DNA of 64,000 nt from RGIG3009 sp045578425 (GTDB lineage: Bacteria; Bacillota; Clostridia; Oscillospirales; Acutalibacteraceae), in contig JAZNKF010000063.1 of NCBI GenBank assembly GCA_045578425.1, positions 62,001-126,000 of the forward strand. The letters run 5' to 3'. A program made the translations under genes and the position numbers. Positions 17,084 to 25,691 of the stretch are shown piece after piece (position 1 is the stretch's first letter; each line of letters begins with the position of its first letter). The notes below the pieces were generated by a model. It worked only from the letters and a program-made list of their open reading frames with translations. It did no database searches and was not told the origin of the DNA.

Positions 17084-17974
17084 GTGAAATCATCTCGCGC
17101 ATTGTTGATTGTGAATCCCGTGGCAGGTAAAACCAAGGGCAAGTCTGCTTTATTCACCTTGGTAAACGGATTATGCCGAGAGGGGTATCAAACAACGGTT
17201 TATACCACCTCCGCCCGCGGCGAGGCACGTGATGTTGCAAAGAACCTGGCCAAAGAACACGATTTGGTGGTGTGCTGCGGCGGCGACGGGACACTCAATG
17301 AAGTTATCAACGGTTTGCTCCTATGTGGAAAGAAAATACCGCTGGGTTATATTCCGGCAGGAAGTACCAATGATTTTGCCAACACGCTGCGCTTAAAAAC
17401 ACAACCAGCCGCTGCTTTGCGTGCGATAATCGAAGGTCAGGACAAATCGCTTGACGTGGGTTTGTTCAATAATTTGCGCCATTTTGCTTACATTGCTTCT
17501 TTTGGCGCGTTTACGGCTGCTTCGTACAAAGCGCCGCAAACCACCAAAAATGCATTGGGGCATTTGGCCTATATTCTGGAAGGCTCCAAAGAATTATTTT
17601 CGCTGCAAGCCTATCCGCTTACCGTGAAAACCGAAACGGCAGAGTATCATGGTGACTATGTGTTTGGTGCGGTGTGTAATTCTACTTCGGTAGCAGGGCT
17701 TGTTAAACTTCATGCCGATATGGTGGATATGACAGACGGATTGTTTGAAGTCATACTGGTGCGCCGTCCCAAAAATGCGGCAGACCTTGCCAAAATCATC
17801 ACATCACTTAATACCGGTGTGTTTGATGCCGAAATGTTTGATTTTTTCAAAACACCAAAAGTAACGTTCCACATGTCTAAACCGTTACCTTGGTCATTGG
17901 ACGGCGAATTTGCCGAGGGTGACCAAACGGTAACGATAGAAAATATCCCGCAATCTATTATTATACGTCATTAA
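17084..17974 (+). CDS. Diacylglycerol kinase-family lipid kinase (YegS/DgkB-like)
   Basis: A 296-residue soluble lipid kinase. Motifs are LIVNPVAGK at the N-terminus, CCGGDGTLNEVINGL (nucleotide binding) and GYIPAGSTNDFANTL, then a C-terminal beta domain with PWSLDGEFAEG. DgkB recycles diacylglycerol produced during lipoteichoic acid synthesis, which fits its position 2 bp after the LtaS-like gene. Start GTG 17084 after GGGAGGAG that overlaps the upstream stop. Probably co-transcribed with both neighbours. Confidence 0.9.
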   Translation: MKSSRALLIVNPVAGKTKGKSALFTLVNGLCREGYQTTVYTTSARGEARDVAKNLAKEHDLVVCCGGDGTLNEVINGLLLCGKKIPLGYIPAGSTNDFANTLRLKTQPAAALRAIIEGQDKSLDVGLFNNLRHFAYIASFGAFTAASYKAPQTTKNALGHLAYILEGSKELFSLQAYPLTVKTETAEYHGDYVFGAVCNSTSVAGLVKLHADMVDMTDGLFEVILVRRPKNAADLAKIITSLNTGVFDAEMFDFFKTPKVTFHMSKPLPWSLDGEFAEGDQTVTIENIPQSIIIRH

Positions 17975-17995
17975 AAAGAAGGGTAGGAAAAATTT

Positions 17996-18793
17996 ATGGC
18001 TTGTTGTAAAAAAGCAAAATCTTGCGCAAAACCTGTTGTTGTGTTGACCGATGCACAAAAACCGTTTCCCCGTGTATGCGCACATCGCGGTTTCAAAAGC
18101 GTTGCTCCTGATAACAGCTTTCCGGCATTTGCCACAGCGGTTTCGCTTGGTTCTGATGAAATTGAATTTGGTTTGTGGTATACTGCCGACAACGTCGTCA
18201 CTTGTCTTGCCGAGCCGGATATCAGCCTTATCAGTAACGGCACCGGCATGGTTTGGGATTTGACGTTTGATGATTTGCAAAAGTATGACTTTGGCTCGGT
18301 TTTCAGCAAAGAATATGCAGGCTTAACACCCATGACGTTTGAAGCGATTTTGCAGCAATTTGCCCGCCGTGTCATCATGAACATTTTTATCGGTGTTGCC
18401 GGTGAAGTGGGTGACCGCGAAAAAGCAATGCTCAAAAACATTATCGATTTGATTGATTGTTACGATTGCCGCGATTTTGTGTACTTAACTTCGGCAAGTG
18501 CTGATTTGTTAAAACTGGCTCGTTCTTTGGATAAGAACATTTCGCTTTGCTTCTGCCAAACCGACGATACCCCGTGCGATGCGGTGCAAGTGGCAGTGGA
18601 TTGCGACTGTAAACGGGTGCAATTCTCCACCGTGTATGCCACTGCCGAACGTGTCGAATCGGCGCACAAAGCGGATTTAAAATGTGGTATCTATTGCACC
18701 AATACCCCTGCCGAGGCAAAGGATGCGTTAGCACTGGGGGCCGACACCCTGCTTACCGACGATTATTATCAAATTGCCCGCGCAGTAAAATAA
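17996..18793 (+). CDS. Degenerate glycerophosphodiester phosphodiesterase-like protein
   Basis: A 265-residue cytoplasmic protein with the GDPD TIM-barrel pattern: CAHRGFKSVAPDNSFPAF near residue 28, then DEIEFGLW, then SNGTGMVWDLTFDDLQ. Active GDPDs need HR...ExD...H. Here His30-Arg31 and Glu57 are present, but the metal-binding Asp is Gly59 and, aligning on NGTG, the second catalytic His is Ala72. Standard activity is therefore unlikely. The N-terminus is Cys-rich (ACCKKAKSC). It ends the lipid-kinase operon and may act as a binding or regulatory protein. A bidirectional terminator follows. Confidence 0.75.
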   Translation: MACCKKAKSCAKPVVVLTDAQKPFPRVCAHRGFKSVAPDNSFPAFATAVSLGSDEIEFGLWYTADNVVTCLAEPDISLISNGTGMVWDLTFDDLQKYDFGSVFSKEYAGLTPMTFEAILQQFARRVIMNIFIGVAGEVGDREKAMLKNIIDLIDCYDCRDFVYLTSASADLLKLARSLDKNISLCFCQTDDTPCDAVQVAVDCDCKRVQFSTVYATAERVESAHKADLKCGIYCTNTPAEAKDALALGADTLLTDDYYQIARAVK

Positions 18794-18810
18794 TCATATC
18801 AAACCATAAA

Positions 18811-18843
18811 ACAAGCGCCTGACCATTTGGTCAGGCGCTTGTT
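18811..18843. terminator. Bidirectional terminator between GDPD-like gene and hydA
   Basis: ACAAGCGCCTGACCA (18811-18825) pairs with TGGTCAGGCGCTTGT (18828-18842); A-rich before, T-containing after. It serves both convergent operons. Confidence 0.85.
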
Positions 18844-18854
18844 CGTTAAGTTAC

Positions 18855-20600
18855 TTATTTGAATTTCTTGCGAGCAACATAAGTGGTGTGTAAGCAATGA
18901 TGTGCTTTGTGACCACCGATACCGTCGTCAAAGAATTCTTCGTACAACTTTTTGATAATGGGGGATTCGTGCGATTTGCGCAACGTCATGGCTTCGTCTT
19001 GTGCATACAAGGCTTTGGCACGCAACGTTTTCAAATCGGTGAAGCTGCGCACAGAAGCGGGTTGAATGGGTTGACCGCCGCCGTTGACACAACCGCCGGG
19101 GCAACACATGATCTCAACAAAATCCCAAGGAGCGTTGCCGCTGCGAATGGTATCCATGATATAGTTTGCACTGGCAATACCGCTGGCAACAGCCACGCGA
19201 ACTGTCATACCGGCAATGTTGTAGGTAGCTTCTTTAAGACCGTCGGTGCCACGCACTTCGTGGAATTCCACTTCTTTGTTGTCTTTACCGGTCAACCAGT
19301 CGTTAGCGGTACGCAATGCCGCTTCCATAACACCACCGGTTGCACCGAAGATAACGGCAGCACCGGTATCTTCGCCAAGAGGCATATCAAATTCTTCATC
19401 CGGCAAAGCGGTGAATTTGATACCGGCTCTTTCGATCATGCGAGCCAACTCACGAGTGGTGATGGCAATGTCGATATCGGGCACACCGGCAGCGTTTTGA
19501 TCGTCACGAGCAGCCTCGAATTTCTTTGCGGTACAAGGCATAACCGAAACGTTCACGATATCTTTGGCATCAATACCCATTTTTTGAGCGTAGTAGGTTT
19601 TGATGACAGCGCCGGTCATTTGTTGGGGAGATTTGCAAGAAGACAAGTGGCCGAGCAAATCGGGGTAGTAGTATTCTGCAAATTTTACCCAACCGGGTGA
19701 ACAAGAAGTAATCATGGGCAACGTGCCGCCGTTTTTCACACGGCCGACAAATTCGTTGGCTTCTTCGACGATGGTAAGGTCGGCACCAAAGTTGGTGTCA
19801 AACACTTTTTCAAAGCCTAAACGACGTAACGCGGCAACCATTTTTCCTTCGACGTTGGTGCCGATCGGCATACCAAACGCTTCGCCCAACGTAGCACGAA
19901 TGGAAGGGGCAGTGCTGACGATAACATGTTTGGAAGAATCTGCCAAAGCTTCCCAAACGGCTTCGGTGTTGTCTTTGTCGGTTAAAGCACCGGTGGGACA
20001 AGCCACGACACATTGACCGCAGGAAACGCAAGGAACATCGGAAAGCGGTTTTTCGAACGCGCAAGCAATGTGAGTGTCAATACCACGGTCGTTTGCACCG
20101 ATAACCGAAACAAACTGTTGTTGGCAAGCAGCAACACAACGACGGCACAACACACATTTGTTATTGTCGCGCACCAAATGAGCGGTGGAGGTGTCCAATT
20201 CGTATTGCGGACGGGCACCGTCGAATTTACCGCTGTCTTCCACACCGTAGTCCTTGCAAAGTTTTTGCAATTCGCAATCGGTGGAACGAGAACAAGATAA
20301 GCAGCGTTTGTCGTGCGTGGAAAGAATCAATTCCAACGTGGTTTTACGCGCTTTTTGAACGCGGGCAGTGTTGGTTTGTACTTCCATGCCTTCGGCAACG
20401 GGATACACACAAGCCGTTACCAATCCGCGAGCACCGGTAGCTTCTACCATACACATACGGCAAGCACCGATTTCGTTCAAATCTTTCAAATAGCACAGGG
20501 TGGGAATTTCCACACCGGCTTCACGGGCGGCCTCCAGAATGGTGGAACCCTTGGGAACACTCACGGCAATGCCGTTAATTTTTACATTTACCATATCCAT
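18855..20600 (-). CDS. hydA: NADH-dependent [FeFe] hydrogenase, catalytic subunit (group A type)
   Basis: A 581-residue iron-only hydrogenase. Order: N-terminal 2Fe-2S domain (CYLKDLNEIGACRMCMVE), the His-Cys3 cluster (HDKRCLSCSRSTDCELQ), two 4Fe-4S clusters (CVLCRRCVAAC, CVSCGQCVVACP) and the H-cluster with TSCSPGW near 299, MPCTAKKFE near 353 and CCPGGCVNGGGQ near 500. All cluster Cys are intact. With the NuoF- and NuoE-like subunits this is the layout of the electron-bifurcating or NADH-dependent enzyme that makes H2 from reduced ferredoxin and NADH. I chose ATG 20600, 10 bp from AAGGAG; a GTG at 20609 is less likely. Confidence 0.95.
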   Translation of the reverse strand: MDMVNVKINGIAVSVPKGSTILEAAREAGVEIPTLCYLKDLNEIGACRMCMVEATGARGLVTACVYPVAEGMEVQTNTARVQKARKTTLELILSTHDKRCLSCSRSTDCELQKLCKDYGVEDSGKFDGARPQYELDTSTAHLVRDNNKCVLCRRCVAACQQQFVSVIGANDRGIDTHIACAFEKPLSDVPCVSCGQCVVACPTGALTDKDNTEAVWEALADSSKHVIVSTAPSIRATLGEAFGMPIGTNVEGKMVAALRRLGFEKVFDTNFGADLTIVEEANEFVGRVKNGGTLPMITSCSPGWVKFAEYYYPDLLGHLSSCKSPQQMTGAVIKTYYAQKMGIDAKDIVNVSVMPCTAKKFEAARDDQNAAGVPDIDIAITTRELARMIERAGIKFTALPDEEFDMPLGEDTGAAVIFGATGGVMEAALRTANDWLTGKDNKEVEFHEVRGTDGLKEATYNIAGMTVRVAVASGIASANYIMDTIRSGNAPWDFVEIMCCPGGCVNGGGQPIQPASVRSFTDLKTLRAKALYAQDEAMTLRKSHESPIIKKLYEEFFDDGIGGHKAHHCLHTTYVARKKFK

Positions 20601-20618
20601 GACAGGCACACTCCTTTC

Positions 20619-22427
20619 TTAACCTTTGCTGATAGCTTTGAACTTACAATTACCCATACACACACCGCATTTCACGCATTTTTCAGCGTCGATGGTGTAA
20701 GAGGGGAGTTTGTGGTTCGGAGCAATATAATCGGTCTTGGTGATAGCATTAACCGGGCAGTTTTTAGCGCACAAGCCGCAACCGATACACTTATCTTTAT
20801 CAATGCTGAACGAGAGCAAATCTTTGCAAACGCCGGCGGGACATTTTTTATCCACCACGTGAGCAATATACTCTTCGCGGAAGAAACGGAGTGTGGAAAG
20901 AACAGGGTTGGGAGCTGTTTGACCCAAGCCGCACAAAGAGTTTTCTTTGATGTAGTAGCACAATGCTTCCAAATCGTCGATGTCTTCCAACGTACCTTTA
21001 CCGCTGGTGATTTTTTCGAGTTTTTCTAACAAACGTTTGGTACCGACACGGCACGGGGTACATTTACCGCAAGATTCGTCAACCGTGAATTCCAAGAAGA
21101 ATTTTGCCATGTCTACCATACAGGTGTCTTCGTCCATGACAATCAAACCACCGGAACCCATCATACAACCGATAGCGGTTAAGTTGTCATAATCCACAGG
21201 CGTGTCGATGAGCGAAGCGGGGATACAACCGCCGGAAGGACCGCCGGTTTGCGCGGCTTTAAAACTTTTGCCGTTCGGAATGCCGCCGCCGATTTCTTCC
21301 ACGATTTCACGCAAGGTGGTACCCATGGGAATTTCCACCAAACCGGTGTGCTTGATTTTACCGCCCAAAGCAAACACTTTGGTACCCTTGGATTTTTCCG
21401 TACCCATCGAGGCAAACCATTCGGGACCGTTTAAGATGATTTGCGGAATGTTGGCAAAGGTTTCCACGTTGTTTTCCACGGTGGGGCAACCGTAAAGACC
21501 TTTGACTGCCGGATAGGGAGGACGCGGACGCGGCTCACCGCGGTTACCTTCAATCGAGGTCATCAAAGCCGTTTCTTCACCGCACACGAAAGCGCCGGCA
21601 CCTAAACGAATTTCCAAATCAAAGTCAAAACCGCTGCCGAAGATGTCTTTACCCAACAATCCTTGTTCGCGAGCGGCATCAATAGCTAACTGCAAGCGGT
21701 TAACGGCAATCGGATATTCCGCACGGACATACACGTAACCTTGGGTAGCACCAATAGCGTAACCGGCAATCGCCATGGCTTCAATCAAGCAGTGGGGGTC
21801 GCCTTCCAACACGGAACGGTCCATAAAGGCGCCCGGGTCGCCCTCGTCGGCGTTACAAACCACGTATTTTTGCGGAGCTTTATTGGGAGCGGTCAACGCC
21901 CATTTGCGACCGGTGGGGAAACCACCGCCGCCACGGCCACGCAAGCCGGAATCGGTTACAATTTGGATAACTTGTTCGGGAGTATATTCCGTCAAACATT
22001 TAGCCAAGGCTTGATAACCGTCGTTGGCAATGTATTCATCCAACGATTCAGGGTCGATAACACCGCAGTTGCGCAAAGCAACGCGCACTTGTTTTTTGTA
22101 GAAATCGGTTTCGTTTAACGCTTTGATGCTGTCGCCTTCTACCGTTTCATCGTACAACAAACGCGTGACGATACGACCTTTGAGCAAATGTTCCGAAACG
22201 ATTTCCGGAATATCTTCCACCTGCACGCGGGAATAGAAACAACCTTCCGGATACACAATCATAATCGGGCCGAGTGCGCACAAGCCAAAACAACCGGTGC
22301 GTACCACTTGGACTTCCTTTTCCAATCCGTTGGCGGCAATTTCTTTTTCCAACGTTTCAATAATTTGTTGACTGTTCGAGGAGGTACAACCGGTACCGCC
22401 GCAAACCAACACATGAGAACGATACAT
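20619..22427 (-). CDS. hydB: Hydrogenase NADH-binding subunit, NuoF-like (HydB)
   Basis: A 602-residue flavoprotein. An N-terminal thioredoxin-like 2Fe-2S domain (CGGTGCTSSNS, GCFGLCALGP) precedes the FMN/NADH core with GLRGRGGGGFPTGRKW, the SLBB segment and the 4Fe-4S site ESCGKCTPCRVG. Two C-terminal ferredoxin clusters follow (CIGCGLCAKNCPV, CVKCGVCMGNCK). This is the domain order of HydB in trimeric bifurcating hydrogenases, where FMN splits electrons between NAD and ferredoxin. It lies 18 bp upstream of hydA. RBS GGAGGAAAAGG before ATG 22427. Confidence 0.93.
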   Translation of the reverse strand: MYRSHVLVCGGTGCTSSNSQQIIETLEKEIAANGLEKEVQVVRTGCFGLCALGPIMIVYPEGCFYSRVQVEDIPEIVSEHLLKGRIVTRLLYDETVEGDSIKALNETDFYKKQVRVALRNCGVIDPESLDEYIANDGYQALAKCLTEYTPEQVIQIVTDSGLRGRGGGGFPTGRKWALTAPNKAPQKYVVCNADEGDPGAFMDRSVLEGDPHCLIEAMAIAGYAIGATQGYVYVRAEYPIAVNRLQLAIDAAREQGLLGKDIFGSGFDFDLEIRLGAGAFVCGEETALMTSIEGNRGEPRPRPPYPAVKGLYGCPTVENNVETFANIPQIILNGPEWFASMGTEKSKGTKVFALGGKIKHTGLVEIPMGTTLREIVEEIGGGIPNGKSFKAAQTGGPSGGCIPASLIDTPVDYDNLTAIGCMMGSGGLIVMDEDTCMVDMAKFFLEFTVDESCGKCTPCRVGTKRLLEKLEKITSGKGTLEDIDDLEALCYYIKENSLCGLGQTAPNPVLSTLRFFREEYIAHVVDKKCPAGVCKDLLSFSIDKDKCIGCGLCAKNCPVNAITKTDYIAPNHKLPSYTIDAEKCVKCGVCMGNCKFKAISKG

Positions 22428-22443
22428 TCCTTTTCCTCCTGCC

Positions 22444-22815
22444 TTACTTCATTAAATTGGCAACGGTATACTCCGCAACAGGGTTACCATTGACCAAATG
22501 ATCGGTTACGATTTTAGCAACCATTTCCGGTGTTACTTTACCGTAGGTTACCTTTTCTTTGCCGGGAGCCAACACTTCTACAATCGGCTCAAATTGGCAC
22601 ATGCCGATACAACCGGTTTGTACCACTGCCACGTGCTCTAAATGACGTTTGGCGATTTCGTCCACAAAAGCATTCAACACCGGACGAGCACCGGCGGCAA
22701 TACCGCAAGTTGCCATGCCGACAACCACGCGCGTTCCGTCGTGAGAACCTTCGCGAACGGCAATTTTTTCACGGGCTTTATCCCGAATGGCTTGCAATTC
22801 TGCAATCGATTTCAT
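22444..22815 (-). CDS. (2Fe-2S) ferredoxin, thioredoxin-like fold
   Basis: A 123-residue protein with the thioredoxin-like 2Fe-2S pattern VVGMATCGIAAGA and later TGCIGMCQFEP, giving four Cys ligands in C-x(4)-A spacing like the N-terminus of the NuoF-like subunit. It probably passes electrons within, or to, the hydrogenase complex. Such a short extra subunit is common in clostridial HydABC-type operons, but its role is not well defined. ATG 22815 follows GGGAGG; the gene sits 16 bp before hydB. Confidence 0.85.
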   Translation of the reverse strand: MKSIAELQAIRDKAREKIAVREGSHDGTRVVVGMATCGIAAGARPVLNAFVDEIAKRHLEHVAVVQTGCIGMCQFEPIVEVLAPGKEKVTYGKVTPEMVAKIVTDHLVNGNPVAEYTVANLMK

Positions 22816-22847
22816 ATAAAAACCTCCCAAAATAATATCTTAGACAC

Positions 22848-23396
22848 TTATGCTTGACTGTTGAGTGCGGCTACACCTTCCGTCAAATTCGCCACAATCC
22901 ATTCCATGACATCCGCTTCCGCCAACGAAACTTCACCCAATATCGGGCGCAAGGAAGCGGTGTCAAACGCAAATTGTTCGGCATCCACCGTATGACGGTA
23001 AACAAAATCCATTTGCGGGTTTAAGCGAATCAGTGTTGCAAGGGTATCGACCATGTTGCCAAGCGGCATTCTGTCAATATTTCGCAATTCAAACACGGCA
23101 GTCACCGTTGTACCCACACCTTGCTCGGACTGAATATCAAAAGAGCCGCCCGCAGATTCCGCCGCCATACGAAACAGCGGAATCCCCATTCCCACTTTAC
23201 GAGTGGTGCGCGTTGTAAAAAACGGGTCACGCACGCGGGTGAGTTGTTCCGGTGACAGTCCGCAACCGTTGTCACGAATGGTTAGTGTCAGACGGTTGGC
23301 AGAAATATCTTCATTTACCGTAATTTCCACCACTGTGGCACCGGCAACTACCGAATTTTGCACAATGTCCAACACGTTCAATGACAGCTCTAACAT
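22848..23396 (-). CDS. GHKL-type ATP-binding protein in the hydrogenase operon
   Basis: A 182-residue protein containing only a histidine-kinase/anti-sigma-type ATPase fold. The N-box region is near DIVQNSVVAGA, G1 is IRDNGCGLS and the G2-like segment is RKVGMGIPLF. There is no phosphoacceptor His domain, sensor or receiver, so it is not a complete kinase. Similar stand-alone ATPases occur in hydrogenase operons of anaerobic Firmicutes; a regulatory or assembly role is inferred. It starts 2 bp after the NuoE-like gene and precedes the 2Fe-2S gene by 32 bp. Confidence 0.8.
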   Translation of the reverse strand: MLELSLNVLDIVQNSVVAGATVVEITVNEDISANRLTLTIRDNGCGLSPEQLTRVRDPFFTTRTTRKVGMGIPLFRMAAESAGGSFDIQSEQGVGTTVTAVFELRNIDRMPLGNMVDTLATLIRLNPQMDFVYRHTVDAEQFAFDTASLRPILGEVSLAEADVMEWIVANLTEGVAALNSQA

Positions 23397-23398
23397 AA

Positions 23399-23896
23399 TC
23401 AGCCTTTGTATTTTTCCAAAATACCGGGGATATCGTCAGCCGTTAAACGACCGTAAACGTCGCTGTTAACCGTGATGACGGGAGCCAAGCCGCAAGCACC
23501 GATGCAACGGCAAGCCGATAACGAGAATTTGCCGTCGGGTGTGCATTCGTCGGCACCGATACCGAGCAATTCTTGCAATTTGTCAAACACGTCGCCGGCA
23601 CCCTTTACATAGCAGGCAGTGCCAAGGCAGACGGAAATATCGTACTCGCCTTTGGGGGAGAGTGCGAATTGTGCATAGAACGTCGCCACACCGTAAACCT
23701 TTTCCAGCGGAACGTTCATACCGTCGGCAATCATTTGTTGTACCTCTACGGGCAGGTATCCGTAAATACCTTGCGCCTCTTGCATTACGCCCATCAAGCG
23801 GCTCGGGTCGTGCTTGTTAGCATCGATAACCTTTTGTAAAGCCTCGGCTTGTTCCGGCGTACCTTTAAAAGGAAGTGTGCTGATTTTCTTTTGCAT
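23399..23896 (-). CDS. hydC: Hydrogenase NuoE-like 2Fe-2S subunit (HydC)
   Basis: A 165-residue complex I 24-kDa-type subunit. A helical N-terminal part (LMGVMQEAQGIYGYLPVEV, FYAQFALSPKG) leads to a thioredoxin-like 2Fe-2S domain whose ligands are in CLGTAC and CIGAC. In HydABC enzymes it sits between the NADH-binding subunit and the rest. First gene of the operon, with AAGGAGG upstream and its own promoter. Length is normal for the family. Confidence 0.93.
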   Translation of the reverse strand: MQKKISTLPFKGTPEQAEALQKVIDANKHDPSRLMGVMQEAQGIYGYLPVEVQQMIADGMNVPLEKVYGVATFYAQFALSPKGEYDISVCLGTACYVKGAGDVFDKLQELLGIGADECTPDGKFSLSACRCIGACGLAPVITVNSDVYGRLTADDIPGILEKYKG

Positions 23897-23934
23897 TTGC
23901 CTTTTCCTCCTTGAAAGTATTCATACCTTTCTCA

Positions 23935-23963
23935 ATTATACACGAACAAAACGGATTTTGCAA
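23935..23963 (-). promoter_or_regulatory. Hydrogenase operon promoter
   Basis: Minus strand TTGCAA (23963-23958), 17 bp, TATAAT (23940-23935). Just upstream, plus-strand 23977-24001 reads AGTTTGTCAAC...TTTGTCAAACT, an inverted AGTTTG/CAAACT pair with repeated TTTGTCAA, which could bind a regulator. I see no convincing Rex box. Confidence 0.7.
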
Positions 23964-24042
23964 TGGGTATCTCGCAAGTTTGTCAACTTTTTGTCAAACT
24001 TTTTTTAAAAAGGAAAAAATTCACGATTTTTTGTTGCAAAAG

Positions 24043-24071
24043 TTGACTTTTCCCTTAAAATACAGTATGAT
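24043..24071 (+). promoter_or_regulatory. MFS transporter promoter
   Basis: TTGACT (24043-24048), 17 bp, TATGAT (24066-24071); ATG at 24113 after GGGAGG. Confidence 0.75.
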
Positions 24072-24112
24072 ACCACGAGAAAAATCGGGAACAATTTTGG
24101 GAGGAAGGACGC

Positions 24113-25327
24113 ATGGAACCAAACTATCAAAAAACGTGGCGTTGCTGTTATTGGGGTGCCGCTTTGCAAGCGTTAGCCATCAACTTGGCGCCGTTGTTTT
24201 TTGTTACTTTGCAAAAGCATTATGCCATTTCCTTTGAACAAATCGGACGTTTGGTGCTGATTACTTTTTTGGTACAACTGACTGTGGATTTTTTGTCGGT
24301 ATATACCGTGAATCGATGGGGGTATCGGCTGTCGCTGGTATTGGCACATGCTTTTACGTCGGCGGGGTTGCTTTTGTTCGGTATTTTGCCGCGTTGTATG
24401 ACGGATGCGTACGTTGGTATGGTTATCGCCGTGTTTATCTATTCCATCGGTGCGGGTTTGCTCGAAGTACTTATCAGCCCCATGGCAAATTCATTGCCCA
24501 GTGACCGCAAAGCCGAGGCACTGACGTTTGTTCATTCGTTTTACCCTATAGGGCAAGTGTTGACCATTGTGTTTACAACAGTGGCGCTTCGTCTGCTGGG
24601 CGAGCAATATTGGTGGCTGATTTTTATGGTGTGGGCAGTATTTCCTCTACTTAACTTGTTGCGCGGTTTGCGTGTGCCGTTACCAAAAACGTTGACAGAA
24701 AACAAAAAAGGCGGAACGTTACGTGAATTATTAAAAAATCCGCTGTATTGGCTGATGTTGGTACTGATGATGGCGGCAGGCGCTTCTGAAATGGCAATGG
24801 CGCAATGGGCATCCACCTTTGCGGAAAAGGGGTTGAACATTGATAAGGTATGGGGTGACTTGCTCGGTCCGTTACTGTTTGCGGTGTTTATGGGCTTGGG
24901 ACGGTTTTGCTATGGGCGAAGCCGCGGCGGCATTTCGTTGCAAAAATTGCTTTGCACGTGTGCCGCATTGGCGTTGCTTTGCTATGGCACAGCGGCTTTT
25001 GTGCCGATGCCGCAAATCGCCTTATTGGGTTGCGCGGTGTGCGGTTTGGCAGTCAGCTTGATGTGGCCGGTTACGCTCAGTTTTTGTGCACAGCATTTCC
25101 CGCAAGGGGATGTTTCTATGTTTTCTATCATGGCGTTGGCGGGCGATTTGGGTTGTGCTTTGGGACCTTGGGTTACCGGTGCGGTGTCGGATGCGGTACA
25201 ATATCGGTTTATGGTGGATGCCGCCACTGGTTTGCGAAGCGGTTTGGCAGTTACCATGGTGTTCCCGCTCATTTTGTTTGTGGCATTGCTGTTTTTCAAA
25301 ACACCGAAAACAGAAAACCAAACGTAA
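24113..25327 (+). CDS. MFS transporter
   Basis: A 404-residue protein with about twelve hydrophobic helices and a central charged loop (KTLTENKKGG, about residue 190), as in the major facilitator superfamily. The N-terminal half has FEQIGRLVLITFLVQLTVD; the early loop VNRWGYRLSLV fits the MFS loop 2-3 site. Helix 4 has GAGLLEVLISPMANSLP, reminiscent of sugar/FucP-type members, but the substrate is not predictable. Own promoter and terminator; single-gene unit divergent from the hydrogenase operon. Confidence 0.88.
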   Translation: MEPNYQKTWRCCYWGAALQALAINLAPLFFVTLQKHYAISFEQIGRLVLITFLVQLTVDFLSVYTVNRWGYRLSLVLAHAFTSAGLLLFGILPRCMTDAYVGMVIAVFIYSIGAGLLEVLISPMANSLPSDRKAEALTFVHSFYPIGQVLTIVFTTVALRLLGEQYWWLIFMVWAVFPLLNLLRGLRVPLPKTLTENKKGGTLRELLKNPLYWLMLVLMMAAGASEMAMAQWASTFAEKGLNIDKVWGDLLGPLLFAVFMGLGRFCYGRSRGGISLQKLLCTCAALALLCYGTAAFVPMPQIALLGCAVCGLAVSLMWPVTLSFCAQHFPQGDVSMFSIMALAGDLGCALGPWVTGAVSDAVQYRFMVDAATGLRSGLAVTMVFPLILFVALLFFKTPKTENQT

Positions 25328-25340
25328 TGTTTACATAAAA

Positions 25341-25382
25341 AACACGTTTCGTTGCAAAAAAAGGCAACGAAACGTGTTTTTT
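25341..25382. terminator. Bidirectional terminator
   Basis: AACACGTTTCGTTGC (25341-25355) pairs with GCAACGAAACGTGTT (25364-25378), A-run before, T-run after. It ends the MFS gene and, on the minus strand, the long surface-protein run. Confidence 0.9.
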
Positions 25383-25678
25383 TATCGTTTTTTTATTTTA
25401 ATGCGGCTTTCTTCAATAAGCATAGACAGTTGTTCATCGGTAAGAAGCTGATTCTCTTTTTCGTTAACATTACGCAAATTTTGATAACAAGAGATGCACA
25501 ACTGCCCGCACCCTGCTTCGTAACACTCGCGGAGGTCAATGGGTTTGGTTGCCGGTATTTCAGTTTGTTTGCCGCAGATGACACAGCGTTCAAAACCATC
25601 GGCAACAAAATTATCTGCTTTTGTTTTTTTGAAACGATAAAAAAATCGAAGAAATTTAATTATCCTTTTATATTTCAT
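25382..25678 (-). CDS. Small Cys-rich (putative zinc-binding) protein
   Basis: A 98-residue basic protein. Cysteines occur as CVICGK and then CYEAGCGQLCISC, a spacing that suggests a zinc ribbon or a small treble-clef fold. The N-terminus (KYKRIIKFLRFFYRFKK) is strongly basic and hydrophobic and could touch membrane or nucleic acid. No family recognised. It starts 13 bp after the Thr-rich surface gene and shares its terminator, so it is the last gene of the surface locus. ATG 25678 after AAAGGTG. Confidence 0.65.
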   Translation of the reverse strand: MKYKRIIKFLRFFYRFKKTKADNFVADGFERCVICGKQTEIPATKPIDLRECYEAGCGQLCISCYQNLRNVNEKENQLLTDEQLSMLIEESRIKIKKR

Positions 25679-25691
25679 GGCTTATTCACCT

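Noticed and set aside
18897..21029. Long plus-strand frames of 238-267 codons across the hydrogenase genes
   Set aside because: They are antisense to hydA and hydB with intact cluster motifs; no ribosome site.
23977..24001. Possible Rex operator upstream of the hydrogenase promoter
   Set aside because: The TTTGTCAA repeats do not form the TTGTGAA...TTCACAA palindrome expected for Rex.
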